Shown piece after piece: positions 7,932-15,418 of a stretch of DNA of 15,418 nt (its first letter is position 1; each line of letters begins with the position of its first letter). A program made the position numbers and the translations under genes. The stretch lies in assembly GCA_037074765.1 (NCBI GenBank), contig JBAMDO010000464.1:1-15418 (forward strand). The letters are read 5' to 3'. This DNA is from Mansonella perstans (taxonomy: Eukaryota > Nematoda > Chromadorea > Rhabditida > Onchocercidae). Below the pieces are notes generated by a model. The model did no database searches. It saw only the letters and a list, made by a program, of their open reading frames with translations, and was not told the origin of the DNA.

Positions 7932-10483
7932 ATGCTTCTTCGCGAAATCTCTTTCATCGTTCTCTTACTATTTTTATTTAAATTCTCTTATCCAGGTAAT
8001 TTATTATCAAATTAACCACTCTATTAATTTTAATATTAAATTAATTAATCACATTTTAAGAAAAAATTGGCCAAATTTTTTGATAATTTTTTTTCTTGGC
8101 TCATTTGTTATATTGGTAATAATCTTTAATTTATCATTTTATCGCGATCGAAATATACCAATGATCAAATAGATTAAGCAAAAAAATATTACTAAAGTAT
8201 ATGTGTTGAGCCAAATGATTGTATTAACGAGCAAATTAAACGGAAACGTTTTATGTATTATGCATCGAACACTGGTCAATGCTGGACAGTTGAATTGTTA
8301 ATAATAGCTGCGAATAATTGGAAAATATATGATATTTAATTTCAGAACTGTTAGCTAAGTTATCTACTTAATGACAAAAACGTAACAAAATGTTAGTAAA
8401 ATAAAATCTTAAAACCTCAAAAATCTAAAATTCAAACTGATATAACTAAAACTTTCATTAATAACAAGAAATATTGATAATGCTACAATTTTCTAACTTT
8501 GAATTTCTTTTTTCTTTGAGTTAAATATCTTGGCGGCATACCAGTGCCTGGTCGTTCGGTACCACCATTGCGAGTTTTCGAACTTTATGCCAGGTCATGT
8601 GCCAAAAATGGTCGAACTTCAGCAATAATTGAACAGTTAAGCAATGTTAGTCAATTCTACACAATTTTCACTATTAAATTTATTCTGTTTAACTTAACAA
8701 ATCTTAAAATTTCAGTGATTTTTTCAGAAATTTATCAAGTATGGGCGGAAGTGATTTTTGTCTTTCCCAGTAATATTTTATGTTTAATTATTTAATTAAC
8801 TTGGCTAGAATCAACAATGATGTAACGATTTTGAAAGTTTTCTTTTTAACTTTTTTCCTTTTTTTCTCTTCTTTTTATAGTTATTACTAAACTTTTTCTT
8901 CTTCTGTTTTTATAGTTATTAAAAAAAGTGGATGCAAACGATATTGCAAGCAATTTATACAACTCACTGTACATGGCTGTTGGTGATATTAACATTACGA
9001 AATTAATGGGTAAATGGCTTGTGGTAAGTAATATTGATTTGTTACCTTAATATTAAATTTCAATTTTATGATTTCTTTTATTCTCCGTATTGTTTTCGAA
9101 AAAAGAGAAAAAATCAGAAAAAAAGTTAATTTAAAAATTTTAATTCCCAGGTTGTTGATACAGTAAGCATTCATCACGAATATTGTCCTGTATTTTATTG
9201 TAAGTTCTTACTTTATTTGTTGCTCTATTTTTCTTTAATTCAAATATCGATCGAATTTTTCGGCTAGTTTTTTTGAATTAAATTTTTTATTTTTTTGTTT
9301 TTTTTACTGTTTAGTCGAATTGTTGGATAAAACACCTTATACGGCAATATTTACGGTACGACAATATTCGCGAAATACGGAAAAGATTAAAATTTTGGAA
9401 GGATATGGAAGAAAAATGGGACCCAGTCCAGCAGAATTACTTATTAACATTGGCTATTCGGCTGATCCTTGTCCATGTAAGATTTTTAAATGCATTCAGT
9501 TAGACTTTGAAATAGGTATAGAAATCAAATATGAACATTTAAATGGAGTAACACTGATATGTAAATATTTTTGGTACATGAATGCTATTTCAGCATAAGC
9601 ATAACTATTCTTAAGTCACTTACTAGTAGGAATATCCTCAAATTCTAATATCCTTAGTACTGCATGCATACTAATTCAATTTTTTTTTTTTTTTTAAAAT
9701 GTTCAATTTATTACTTGCATAATTTACCAAATTACCCAACTAAAGTTTTTATTATTGCCACCATTTTAAAAGTTATAATTTTTTTTTAAAGATTCAATAG
9801 TACGTAGTGGACCAATTAATGACAATGAACAGTATGATTATATCATTTTAACTCAACCGCTCAAATATCCAATCATGGTCCTTGCACGTGACCCAGTTCA
9901 TTTCGAAATTAAATACAAGGAAGAGGTGAACAGACAACTTTCGATGATCACGCATATTCATAGGATTAAATTAATTCAAATAAGATTGTACGCATAGAAA
10001 CAAATATTTAAGTATTGAAATATGTTTTTTTTTTTTTTTTTATCAACAATAGTATTAGTAATAGGATTAATTAATTCAAATAATGATTGCAATTTAAATT
10101 TGAAATAAAACAAAGATGAGATTTGAAAAAAGAATTTAGTTAAATTAGTTAATTAGCAATGTTTAAAAAAATTGCATGAAGTTATAACTGCTTTTACTTA
10201 AGCAAACAAACAAATGTTATTACATTTGTTTTTTTCTAAATTCTATTGTCGATTTTAATTTATTTATAATTAATAAGTTATATAACGAATTAAAACTTTT
10301 AGAAATATCATTTGATTTCTGAGCAAATTCCTTTCTTCTAATTTTTTGAAATTTCAGGTCAAAACTTTTTTGCAAAATCAAAATTTCTGGCATTCTGGAT
10401 TACCACTTAAAAATACCATTCACTTCCTCAATACAACCGATTGTTTTCGAACAAGTCAATACAATATTGGTGATTATCATTAA
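7932..10483 (+). CDS. Secreted lipocalin-like protein, 7 exons, 255 aa
   Basis: Exons: 7932-7995, 8521-8645, 8916-9023, 9151-9199, 9315-9476, 9792-9925, 10358-10483. All introns are GT-AG with matching phases; the total is 768 nt (255 codons plus TAA). Residues 1-21 (MLLREISFIVLLLFLF...) form a signal peptide, so the protein should be secreted or extracellular. Lipocalin signatures appear in order: G95-K96-W97 (motif 1 GxW), YDY at 184-186 (motif 2 position) and R202 in MVLARDP (motif 3 Arg). Cysteines C48, C111, C168 and C243 are available for disulfides, and C168-C243 would suit the family. N-glycosylation sequons occur at N89 and N239. About 70 residues precede the barrel, longer than in a minimal lipocalin. 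Lipocalins bind small hydrophobic ligands in a beta-barrel; the ligand here is unknown. Nematode lipocalin-related (LPR-type) proteins are the closest group I would suggest. Confidence 0.68.
7996..8520 (+). other. Intron 1 of the lipocalin-like gene
   Basis: A 525-bp phase-1 intron with donor GTAATT and acceptor TTTCTTTGAG, separating the signal-peptide exon from the mature protein. A plus-strand open frame that runs into it from 7909 is in a different frame from the signal peptide and is not coding. Nothing else recognised. Confidence 0.55.
8861..8921 (+). repeat. Tandemly duplicated 3' splice site
   Basis: The polypyrimidine tract plus acceptor is present twice, 35 bp apart: TTCTTTTTATAG|TTATTA (AG at 8880) and TTCTGTTTTTATAG|TTATTA (AG at 8915). 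Only the second gives an open exon (8916-9023). Using the first would read 13 codons and then hit TAA. Confidence 0.6.
9477..9791 (+). other. Intron 5 of the lipocalin-like gene
   Basis: A 315-bp phase-1 intron, donor GTAAGA and acceptor TTTTTTAAAG. The exon 5 reading frame happens to stay open about 120 bp into it. It contains a long T run at about 9682-9696. No other feature seen. Confidence 0.55.
9926..10357 (+). other. Intron 6 of the lipocalin-like gene
   Basis: A 432-bp phase-0 intron, donor GTGAAC and acceptor ATTTCAG. It holds a T run of about 17 near 10025-10041 and an imperfect direct repeat (9961-9988 and 10062-10089). No exon or RNA gene seen. Confidence 0.55.
9961..10089 (+). 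repeat. Imperfect ~28-bp direct repeat pair in intron 6
   Basis: TAGGATTAAATTAATTCAAA at 9961 recurs as TAGGATTAATTAATTCAAAT at 10062, each followed by AA(T)GATTG. The copies differ by two single-base indels and lie about 100 bp apart, either side of the poly-T run. Confidence 0.55.
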
Positions 10484-10515
10484 CGTATTATTGCAGTTAT
10501 AAACTTTCATTATTT

Positions 10516-10521
10516 AATAAA
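10516..10521 (+). terminator. Polyadenylation signal AATAAA of the lipocalin-like gene
   Basis: A canonical AATAAA hexamer lies 33 bp after the TAA stop at 10481-10483, a distance typical of short nematode 3' UTRs. It is followed by AT-rich sequence. Confidence 0.6.
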
Positions 10522-11250
10522 ATAACCATTGTACTTTTAATATTTGTAAATAGCAATGATGTGAAGGAAAAATGAAACTTTTATTAATCTATTGTGACCA
10601 GTGGTCAGGTTTCAATTAACAATTTTCAAGCAGTCAAAGTTAAAATCTTAATCTGATACAATACAACAGGGGTACGTAATCAATGGAATCCTATGAGTTG
10701 ATATTCAAAAAAATAGTGTGATGCATGAATAAGCAATGATAGCAATTGATTGTATCGTCTATCATGAATGTCATTTATCGTGATTGAAAATATCGTTCTG
10801 CATAATTAAGAATAGATTAAGTATAGCTGATTGTATGTGTCTTTTTGTAAAAAATGTTCATTGCAAATATTCATTTTAAGTGATAGAATTAATTAAGGAA
10901 AAAAAGTAGCAATGTTTCACTTTCACGATTCAAAAAGTACTATTTTGTTGATTTTTACAGTTTTAAGAAATTGAAATGATTTTAGTCTAAGTTATTTTGT
11001 TTTGTTTTGCTACCAACTATTAATGAAGTCAAATTTTTATGGTAAACCGAATTCTTTTTCCGGAAATTTTAATAGGAGACTGTACAAAGTAACTATTCGA
11101 ATAAACGAATTATGCAACATGCAACAAACGTTCCTCCTATGCGCACAGACTACTAATTCGCCGTAAACGTAATGAAACGTCAATCTAACTTAATCTAGTC
11201 ATTTGAATACTCAAAATCCATTTAGACGCATAAGAAATATAATAAACTTT
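10522..11250. other. Intergenic region, no gene seen
   Basis: About 730 bp between the lipocalin polyadenylation signal and the palindrome. It is AT-rich with scattered ATCGT/ATCAT words near 10740-10800. I see no supported exon, RNA gene or mobile element. Confidence 0.5.
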
Positions 11251-12585
11251 ACATATGTTTTAACTGAGATATTTGAATAGTTTTTGCAAGATGCTTTGGA
11301 TAGACGAAGGAAAAGTATAACGTATAAATTTTGAAACGACCAAACGATTTATTTGGAAAATAAAATTGAATTGCATCAATCTAAGATTGTAACTTTGATG
11401 GTTTAATTAAGAAAAACATTACATCTTCTAAACTGTTCCAGTCATTGTTTGAGAGATGGATAGCTCTGTCGTGAAAAGTTTTGTTAGCTATCAGAAAGAA
11501 TGTGGAGCACACAACTAACAATTGTAATAAAACGGGTGTGAAATAATACCAATTATTATAATAGAACGACGTGTGGAATATGAAAATATTAACATAAAGA
11601 GGCAAAATTCAGAAATGAGGAGGAATGCGAAGGGACGAGATGATAACAAAAATGGTGTTATTAGAATCAAGACGAAGGACAGCGTTAATAGTAGGAGGTG
11701 ATATATTTTCTGTGGTGAAACTGACAACAACAAGAATTATTACAGCATTACTGTTAGTCGTATCTGTTAATAAACAACAGATATTAGTCGTATCAATTAA
11801 CAAAAATGAGCTTAAAAAAATGATCTTTCGAAAATAAAATGATAAATCATACTGCGACAGCTTTCCATAAATTTTATGATCGACAATATTGATAGCAAAT
11901 ACCTTGAAACTTTGAAAACAAAATAATGAATTATCATGTTGCTAATTCGGTTTTCCGACAAGTTCTATCAATTACCCAGAACTTTTTTTGAAAAGCAAAA
12001 TAGCATTGATTAATAATTGTTAATTATGTAACTTGATCGTTTGAATTCCAGATCACTAAATAAATTTCTACTTTTTGCTATCACTTTATCGATAATGTTT
12101 ACATCAATTACTTTTTCGCTTATCACACATTTCCTACTTGTACGTTATAAAAGATTACAAAAGCAATCATGGAAAAAAAAAAACAAGTTAGATAATTTTG
12201 TTCATTTACTTAATTTTGTCACTTTTTTTTCCAAAAGTTGTTATGATATGCGCAATACGAATCATTTGCTTAATAAAAAATGCGCTAATTTTTATCAAAC
12301 ATCATAAAATTGCTAATTTAAATGTAGTTTCGTTTTGAAAATTACTATTACAATTTAAAGTGATTGGTTTTTGTGCAAAACTGTGCCATCATAATCAAAT
12401 ATGCCCGATTCCAAACAGCATAAATATGGCCCTATAAGCAGAAAGGAATAGAGTACAACAGTTATAAAATAGCCTTAGGCAGTATGAAAACTAAAAATTT
12501 GATAATGATGGCATTTGTGATTTTAAGCTCTAACATTCAGATAGTTTGTGACAGCGAAATATTCATCATGGAATAACTGAAAACG
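11251..12585 (+). repeat. Left arm of a very large imperfect palindrome
   Basis: This ~1.34-kb segment is the reverse complement of 13709-15066. From 11533 inward to 12585 it matches the other arm with one substitution (in GGAATAACTG, 12571-12580), three single-base homopolymer differences (near 11814, 11982 and 12290) and absence of a 15-bp segment found in the right arm. From 11532 outward the match falls to about 92%, with about two dozen substitutions and several indels, and fades near 11250. Open frames on both strands are mirrored in the other arm and are mostly chance frames in AT-rich DNA. A direct repeat TTAGTCGTATC occurs at 11754 and 11784. No terminal motif, target-site duplication or transposase was recognised. 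Confidence 0.9.
12052..12186 (+). other. Possible transmembrane-encoding exon in the left arm (weak)
   Basis: Bounded by an acceptor-like GAATTCCAG and a donor-like GTTAGA, this 135-bp stretch reads SLNKFLLFAITLSIMFTSIT followed by more hydrophobic residues, then a basic tail (VRYKRLQKQSWKKK). That is the pattern of one membrane helix with a cytoplasmic basic flank. I found no partner exons, and AT-rich DNA often mimics such stretches. I do not recognise a family. Confidence 0.2.
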
Positions 12586-12848
12586 TTAGTGAAAGCGTGT
12601 ATATTTCATATTCAAATAATTACTTACCTGATCCTTCTCTTGTTCCACACAATATACGAGTAATAATTACGCTTCATGCATATTACTTTAGAATTGTTGG
12701 ATTCTAATCGGTGAAATGCTGCTCTGTATAAATCAATTTTATATTGCCATCAGGCATCGAAGAAAAGGAAAAATTTTTTATATGCCCTTACAAATTATTA
12801 AAAACAACTTTTTTATTGTACACAAAACGTCTTCCAAAGTTGTCCTGA

Positions 12849-12932
12849 ACAAAATGGGTCATCTAAAGTCACGGATCGATATTTGTCGCAAATATCGCGC
12901 GCGTTTTCTACAAAAATCAATTATTCGTAACT
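12849..12932 (+). repeat. Left arm of a nested 85-bp inverted repeat
   Basis: Reverse complement of 13300-13384 with about four differences (three substitutions, one indel), roughly 95% identical. It contains a perfect 9-bp stem with 3-nt loop, CGATATTTG-TCG-CAAATATCG, at 12877-12897, followed by CGCGCG. That GC-rich patch is unlike the surrounding AT-rich DNA. The layout resembles terminal inverted repeats of a ~536-bp non-autonomous element, but no target-site duplication is visible. Confidence 0.85.
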
Positions 12933-13299
12933 ATGATACAAATGCAGTAAATCTAAATCAATTCAACATATATTGAAATGAAGAAATACATCGATAATAT
13001 GATTGTCAAATATAGTTTATTTCGTTTTACGTATAAAGTATTAAAAGTAGCCTTTGTCAGAATGAATGAACGATGAGTGCCAAAATCTTGGCTTTACCTT
13101 GGACATATTACAAGAGTGCTATGCAATTATCTTTCTATCTCCAAATCTGCTGCGTTAAAAGAGAACTTACAATCAAGAAGGAGTACAGATCATTTTTGGT
13201 TTTTTTTGATTCTCATTCAACAGAAATAAAATTTCCACATTTCTTTTGTTTGGCAACAAATATATGAGTTACATTAACGATTTCCTGCATTTATATCAC

Positions 13300-13384
13300 A
13301 GTTACGAATAACTGATTTTTGTGGAAAACGCGCGCGATATTTGCGACAAATATCGATCCGTGACCTTTAGATGATCCATTTTGT
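13300..13384 (-). repeat. Right arm of the nested 85-bp inverted repeat
   Basis: Inverted copy of 12849-12932, separated from it by 367 bp. The perfect stem-loop recurs at 13335-13355, preceded by CGCG. Its ~5% divergence differs from the near-identity of the inner tract of the big arms, so the two inverted repeats need not share one origin. Confidence 0.85.
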
Positions 13385-14121
13385 GCAAATCAAAGGAATG
13401 CAAATCAAAGCAAAATAGTCCGATTTGAATTTATACTTGGCGCAATCAAAGTAAACTTTCGTATTTTTTTGCTACAGTTGAATGATTTATTTGGAATAAT
13501 TAGACTAATTCAGCTAAACTGTCTGTTTCTTTTCTGTTAATTTTGATATTCAATCTAAGTCCTGCTGCTACTGGTGCATTTTCGGGTTACGAGAAGTATT
13601 ATGGGTTGAGATAGTGTCAAGTATTGGCACATAGGTATGTTTCATTTTGGATAGTAATTGATTATCCAAAATTAGTTCCTTCAATTGCTCTCATTTTATT
13701 TGCTGCATCGTTTTCAGTCATTCCATGATGAATATTTCGCTGTCACAAACTATCTGAATGTTAGAGCTTAAAACTCTTTAGCTTAAAATCACAAATGCCA
13801 TCATTATCAAATTTTTAGTTTTCATACTGCCTAAGGCTATTTTATAACTGTTGTACTCTATTCCTTTCTGCTTATAGGGCCATATTTATGCTGTTTGGAA
13901 TCGGGCATATTTGATTATGATGGCACAGTTTTGCACAAAAACCAATCACTTTAAATTGTAATAGTAATTTTCAAAACGAAACTACATTTAAATTAGCAAT
14001 TTTATGATGTTTGATAAAATTAGCGCATTTTTTATTAAGCAAATGATTCGTATTGCGCATATCATAACAACTTTTGGAAAAAAAAGTGACAAAATTAAGT
14101 AAATGAACAAAATTATCTAAC

Positions 14122-14256
14122 TTGTTTTTTTTTTTCCATGATTGCTTTTGTAATCTTTTATAACGTACAAGTAGGAAATGTGTGATAAGCGAAAAAGTAA
14201 TTGATGTAAACATTATCGATAAAGTGATAGCAAAAAGTAGAAATTTATTTAGTGAT
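14122..14256 (-). other. Mirror copy of the possible transmembrane exon in the right arm (weak)
   Basis: Identical in sequence to 12052-12186, on the opposite strand, with the same splice-like borders. Identity here reflects recent duplication or conversion of the arms and is not evidence of coding by itself. Confidence 0.2.
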
Positions 14257-14791
14257 CTGGAATTCAAACGATCAAGTTACATAATTAACAATTATTAATC
14301 AATGCTATTTTGCTTTTCAAAAAAGTTCTGGGTAATTGATAGAACTTGTCGGAAAACCGAATTAGCAACATGATAATTCATTATTTTGTTTTCAAAGTTT
14401 CAAGGTATTTGCTATCAATATTGTCGATCATAAAATTTATGGAAAGCTGTCGCAGTATGATTTATCATTTTATTTTCGAAAGATCATTTTTTAAGCTCAT
14501 TTTTGTTAATTGATACGACTAATATCTGTTGTTTATTAACAGATACGACTAACAGTAATGCTGTAATAATTCTTGTTGTTGTCAGTTTCACCACAGAAAA
14601 TATATCACCTCCTACTATTAACGCTGTCCTTCGTCTTGATTCTAATAACACCATTTTTGTTATCATCTCGTCCCTTCGCATTCCTCCTCATTTCTGAATT
14701 TTGCCTCTTTATGTTAATATTTTCATATTCCACACGTCGTTCTATTATAATAATTGGTATTATTTCACACCCGCTTTATTACAATTGTTAG

Positions 14792-14947
14792 CTGTGTGTT
14801 CCAGGTCCAGAAACATTCTTTCCGACAGCTAACAAAACTTTTCACGACAGAGCTATCCATCTCTCAAACAAAGATTGCAGCAGTTCAGAAGATGTAATGT
14901 TTTTCTTAATTACCTTCGAAACCATCAAAATTACAATCTCAGATTGA
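14792..14947 (+). other. Possible terminal exon in the right arm, disrupted in the left arm (weak)
   Basis: After an acceptor-like TTGTTAG (ending 14791) a 52-codon open frame begins LCVPGPETFFPTANKTFHDR and ends ...ITISD with TGA at 14945-14947. The matching left-arm sequence (about 11385-11525) lacks 10 bp near its start and 6 bp further on, and carries early stops, so only the right arm keeps the frame open. Arm-to-arm substitutions are mostly amino-acid-changing, which does not support selection on a protein. No family recognised. Confidence 0.2.
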
Positions 14948-15066
14948 TACAATTCAATTTTATTTTCAAACAAATTGTTTCTTCGTTTAAAAATTTATAT
15001 ATTTTTTCTTCGTCTATCCAAAGCATCTTGTGAAAACTATTCAAATGTCTCAGTTAAAATATGTTT

Positions 15067-15418
15067 AAAGCGCTTAAAACATGTTATATTTTTCGAAAAA
15101 TGCTAAAATGACACGCGCTGATCGAAACACATCCAGCCCGTTTCTGTCCAGTAATTATTAGAAAATCAGCGTTTTTTTTTATTATCAGTTGAACAATCCG
15201 GTTCTATTCAAAATTATCAAATTAATCAGTTCATATGATTCATACTTATATTTTTCTGATCCAGTCCCATTGTCGATGTTTTCATCGTTGAAAAGGAACT
15301 GGTGAATATTCATTATTACTTTTTGACGAAATGACCTTCACTCCATTTTACTTATTCATTGCTCCCGCTGACAGTGCAACATTATCCACAAATAAATTCC
15401 TCCTGATATCAGTCATTG
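15067..15418. other. Flank beyond the palindrome, no feature assigned
   Basis: About 350 bp of AT-rich sequence after the right arm fades. A 42-codon minus-strand open frame starting MNIHQFLFNDENIDNG lies near 15313-15185. It lacks supporting splice context or a recognised family. Nothing else is supported. Confidence 0.4.

Larger units (their letters stand above)
12586..13708. other. Unpaired spacer between the palindrome arms
   Basis: 1123 bp that do not pair across the centre except for the nested 85-bp inverted repeat. The two flanks (12586-12848 and 13385-13708) show no similarity to each other. Open frames at 12716-12976 (86 codons) and 13073-13267 (64 codons) match no family I recognise; the first runs through the nested repeat arm, arguing against a real gene. 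TGCAAATCAAAG occurs twice (13384 and 13399). No transposase motif seen. Confidence 0.5.
13709..15066 (-). repeat. Right arm of the large imperfect palindrome
   Basis: Inverted copy of 11251-12585. The inner tract 13709-14773 is 1065 bp against 1053 bp in the left arm; the 12-bp difference is fully explained by a 15-bp insertion near 13772-13786 (a partial repeat of AGCTTAAAA) minus three homopolymer bases. The outer part 14774-15066 is clearly more diverged and has extra 10-bp (near 14804) and 6-bp (near 14913) segments. The match fades at about 15066-15070. No recognised gene lies inside; see the weak exon candidates. Confidence 0.9.

Noticed and set aside
11381..11837. Several overlapping hydrophobic frames on both strands of the left arm, mirrored at 14484-14791
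   Set aside because: Frames on opposite strands overlap each other, no family is recognisable, and copies in both arms follow automatically from the palindrome.
12716..12976. 86-codon frame in the palindrome spacer as a possible transposase
   Set aside because: No DDE/D or helix-turn-helix signature seen, and the frame runs straight through the nested inverted-repeat arm.
11251..15066. Palindrome as a pure sequencing or assembly artefact
   Set aside because: A read-through artefact would not give ~8% divergence with multi-base indels in the outer arms, though artefactual copying of only the inner tract is not fully excluded.
15185..15313. 42-codon minus-strand frame beyond the palindrome
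   Set aside because: Length is within chance expectation for this composition; no partner exon or recognised motif.

Overview
The window reads as AT-rich eukaryotic genomic DNA, most probably from a nematode and possibly a filarial (clade III) one. I infer this from the roughly 70% A+T composition (judged by eye), many small introns of about 50-550 bp with T-rich ...TTTCAG-like 3' splice sites, and the two reconstructed genes. No bacterial operon, tRNA, rRNA, CRISPR array or recognisable transposase was seen.

Layout. (1) Positions 10-6573, minus strand: a complete 19-exon gene encoding an 803-residue protein. It has a basic N terminus, acidic linkers, three Cys/His zinc-binding modules and a C-terminal WD40-type beta-propeller. 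The architecture matches the TFIIIC 110-kDa subunit (GTF3C2 family) of the RNA polymerase III machinery. All 18 splice junctions keep phase and the coding length divides by three. (2) Positions 6574-7931: an AT-rich intergenic region between divergent genes, holding a degenerate ~27-bp tandem repeat. (3) Positions 7932-10483, plus strand: a complete 7-exon gene for a 255-residue secreted lipocalin-like protein, followed by an AATAAA signal. (4) Positions 10522-11250: no gene seen. (5) Positions 11251-15066: a very large imperfect palindrome with arms of about 1.34 and 1.36 kb around a 1.12-kb spacer that itself holds a nested 85-bp inverted repeat. (6) Positions 15067-15418: nothing assignable.

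The two genes are transcribed away from each other and show no obvious functional link: one is a nuclear transcription factor subunit, the other a secreted lipid-binding-type protein. The most unusual element is the palindrome. Its inner ~1.05 kb is nearly identical between arms (one substitution, one 15-bp indel, three homopolymer indels), while the outer ~290 bp differs at roughly 8% of positions. This abrupt step suggests arm-to-arm gene conversion or a two-stage origin. If transcribed, the arms would form a long double-stranded RNA.

Gene models were built by hand from splice motifs and phase. Family names come from recognising architecture and motifs, not from a database search.
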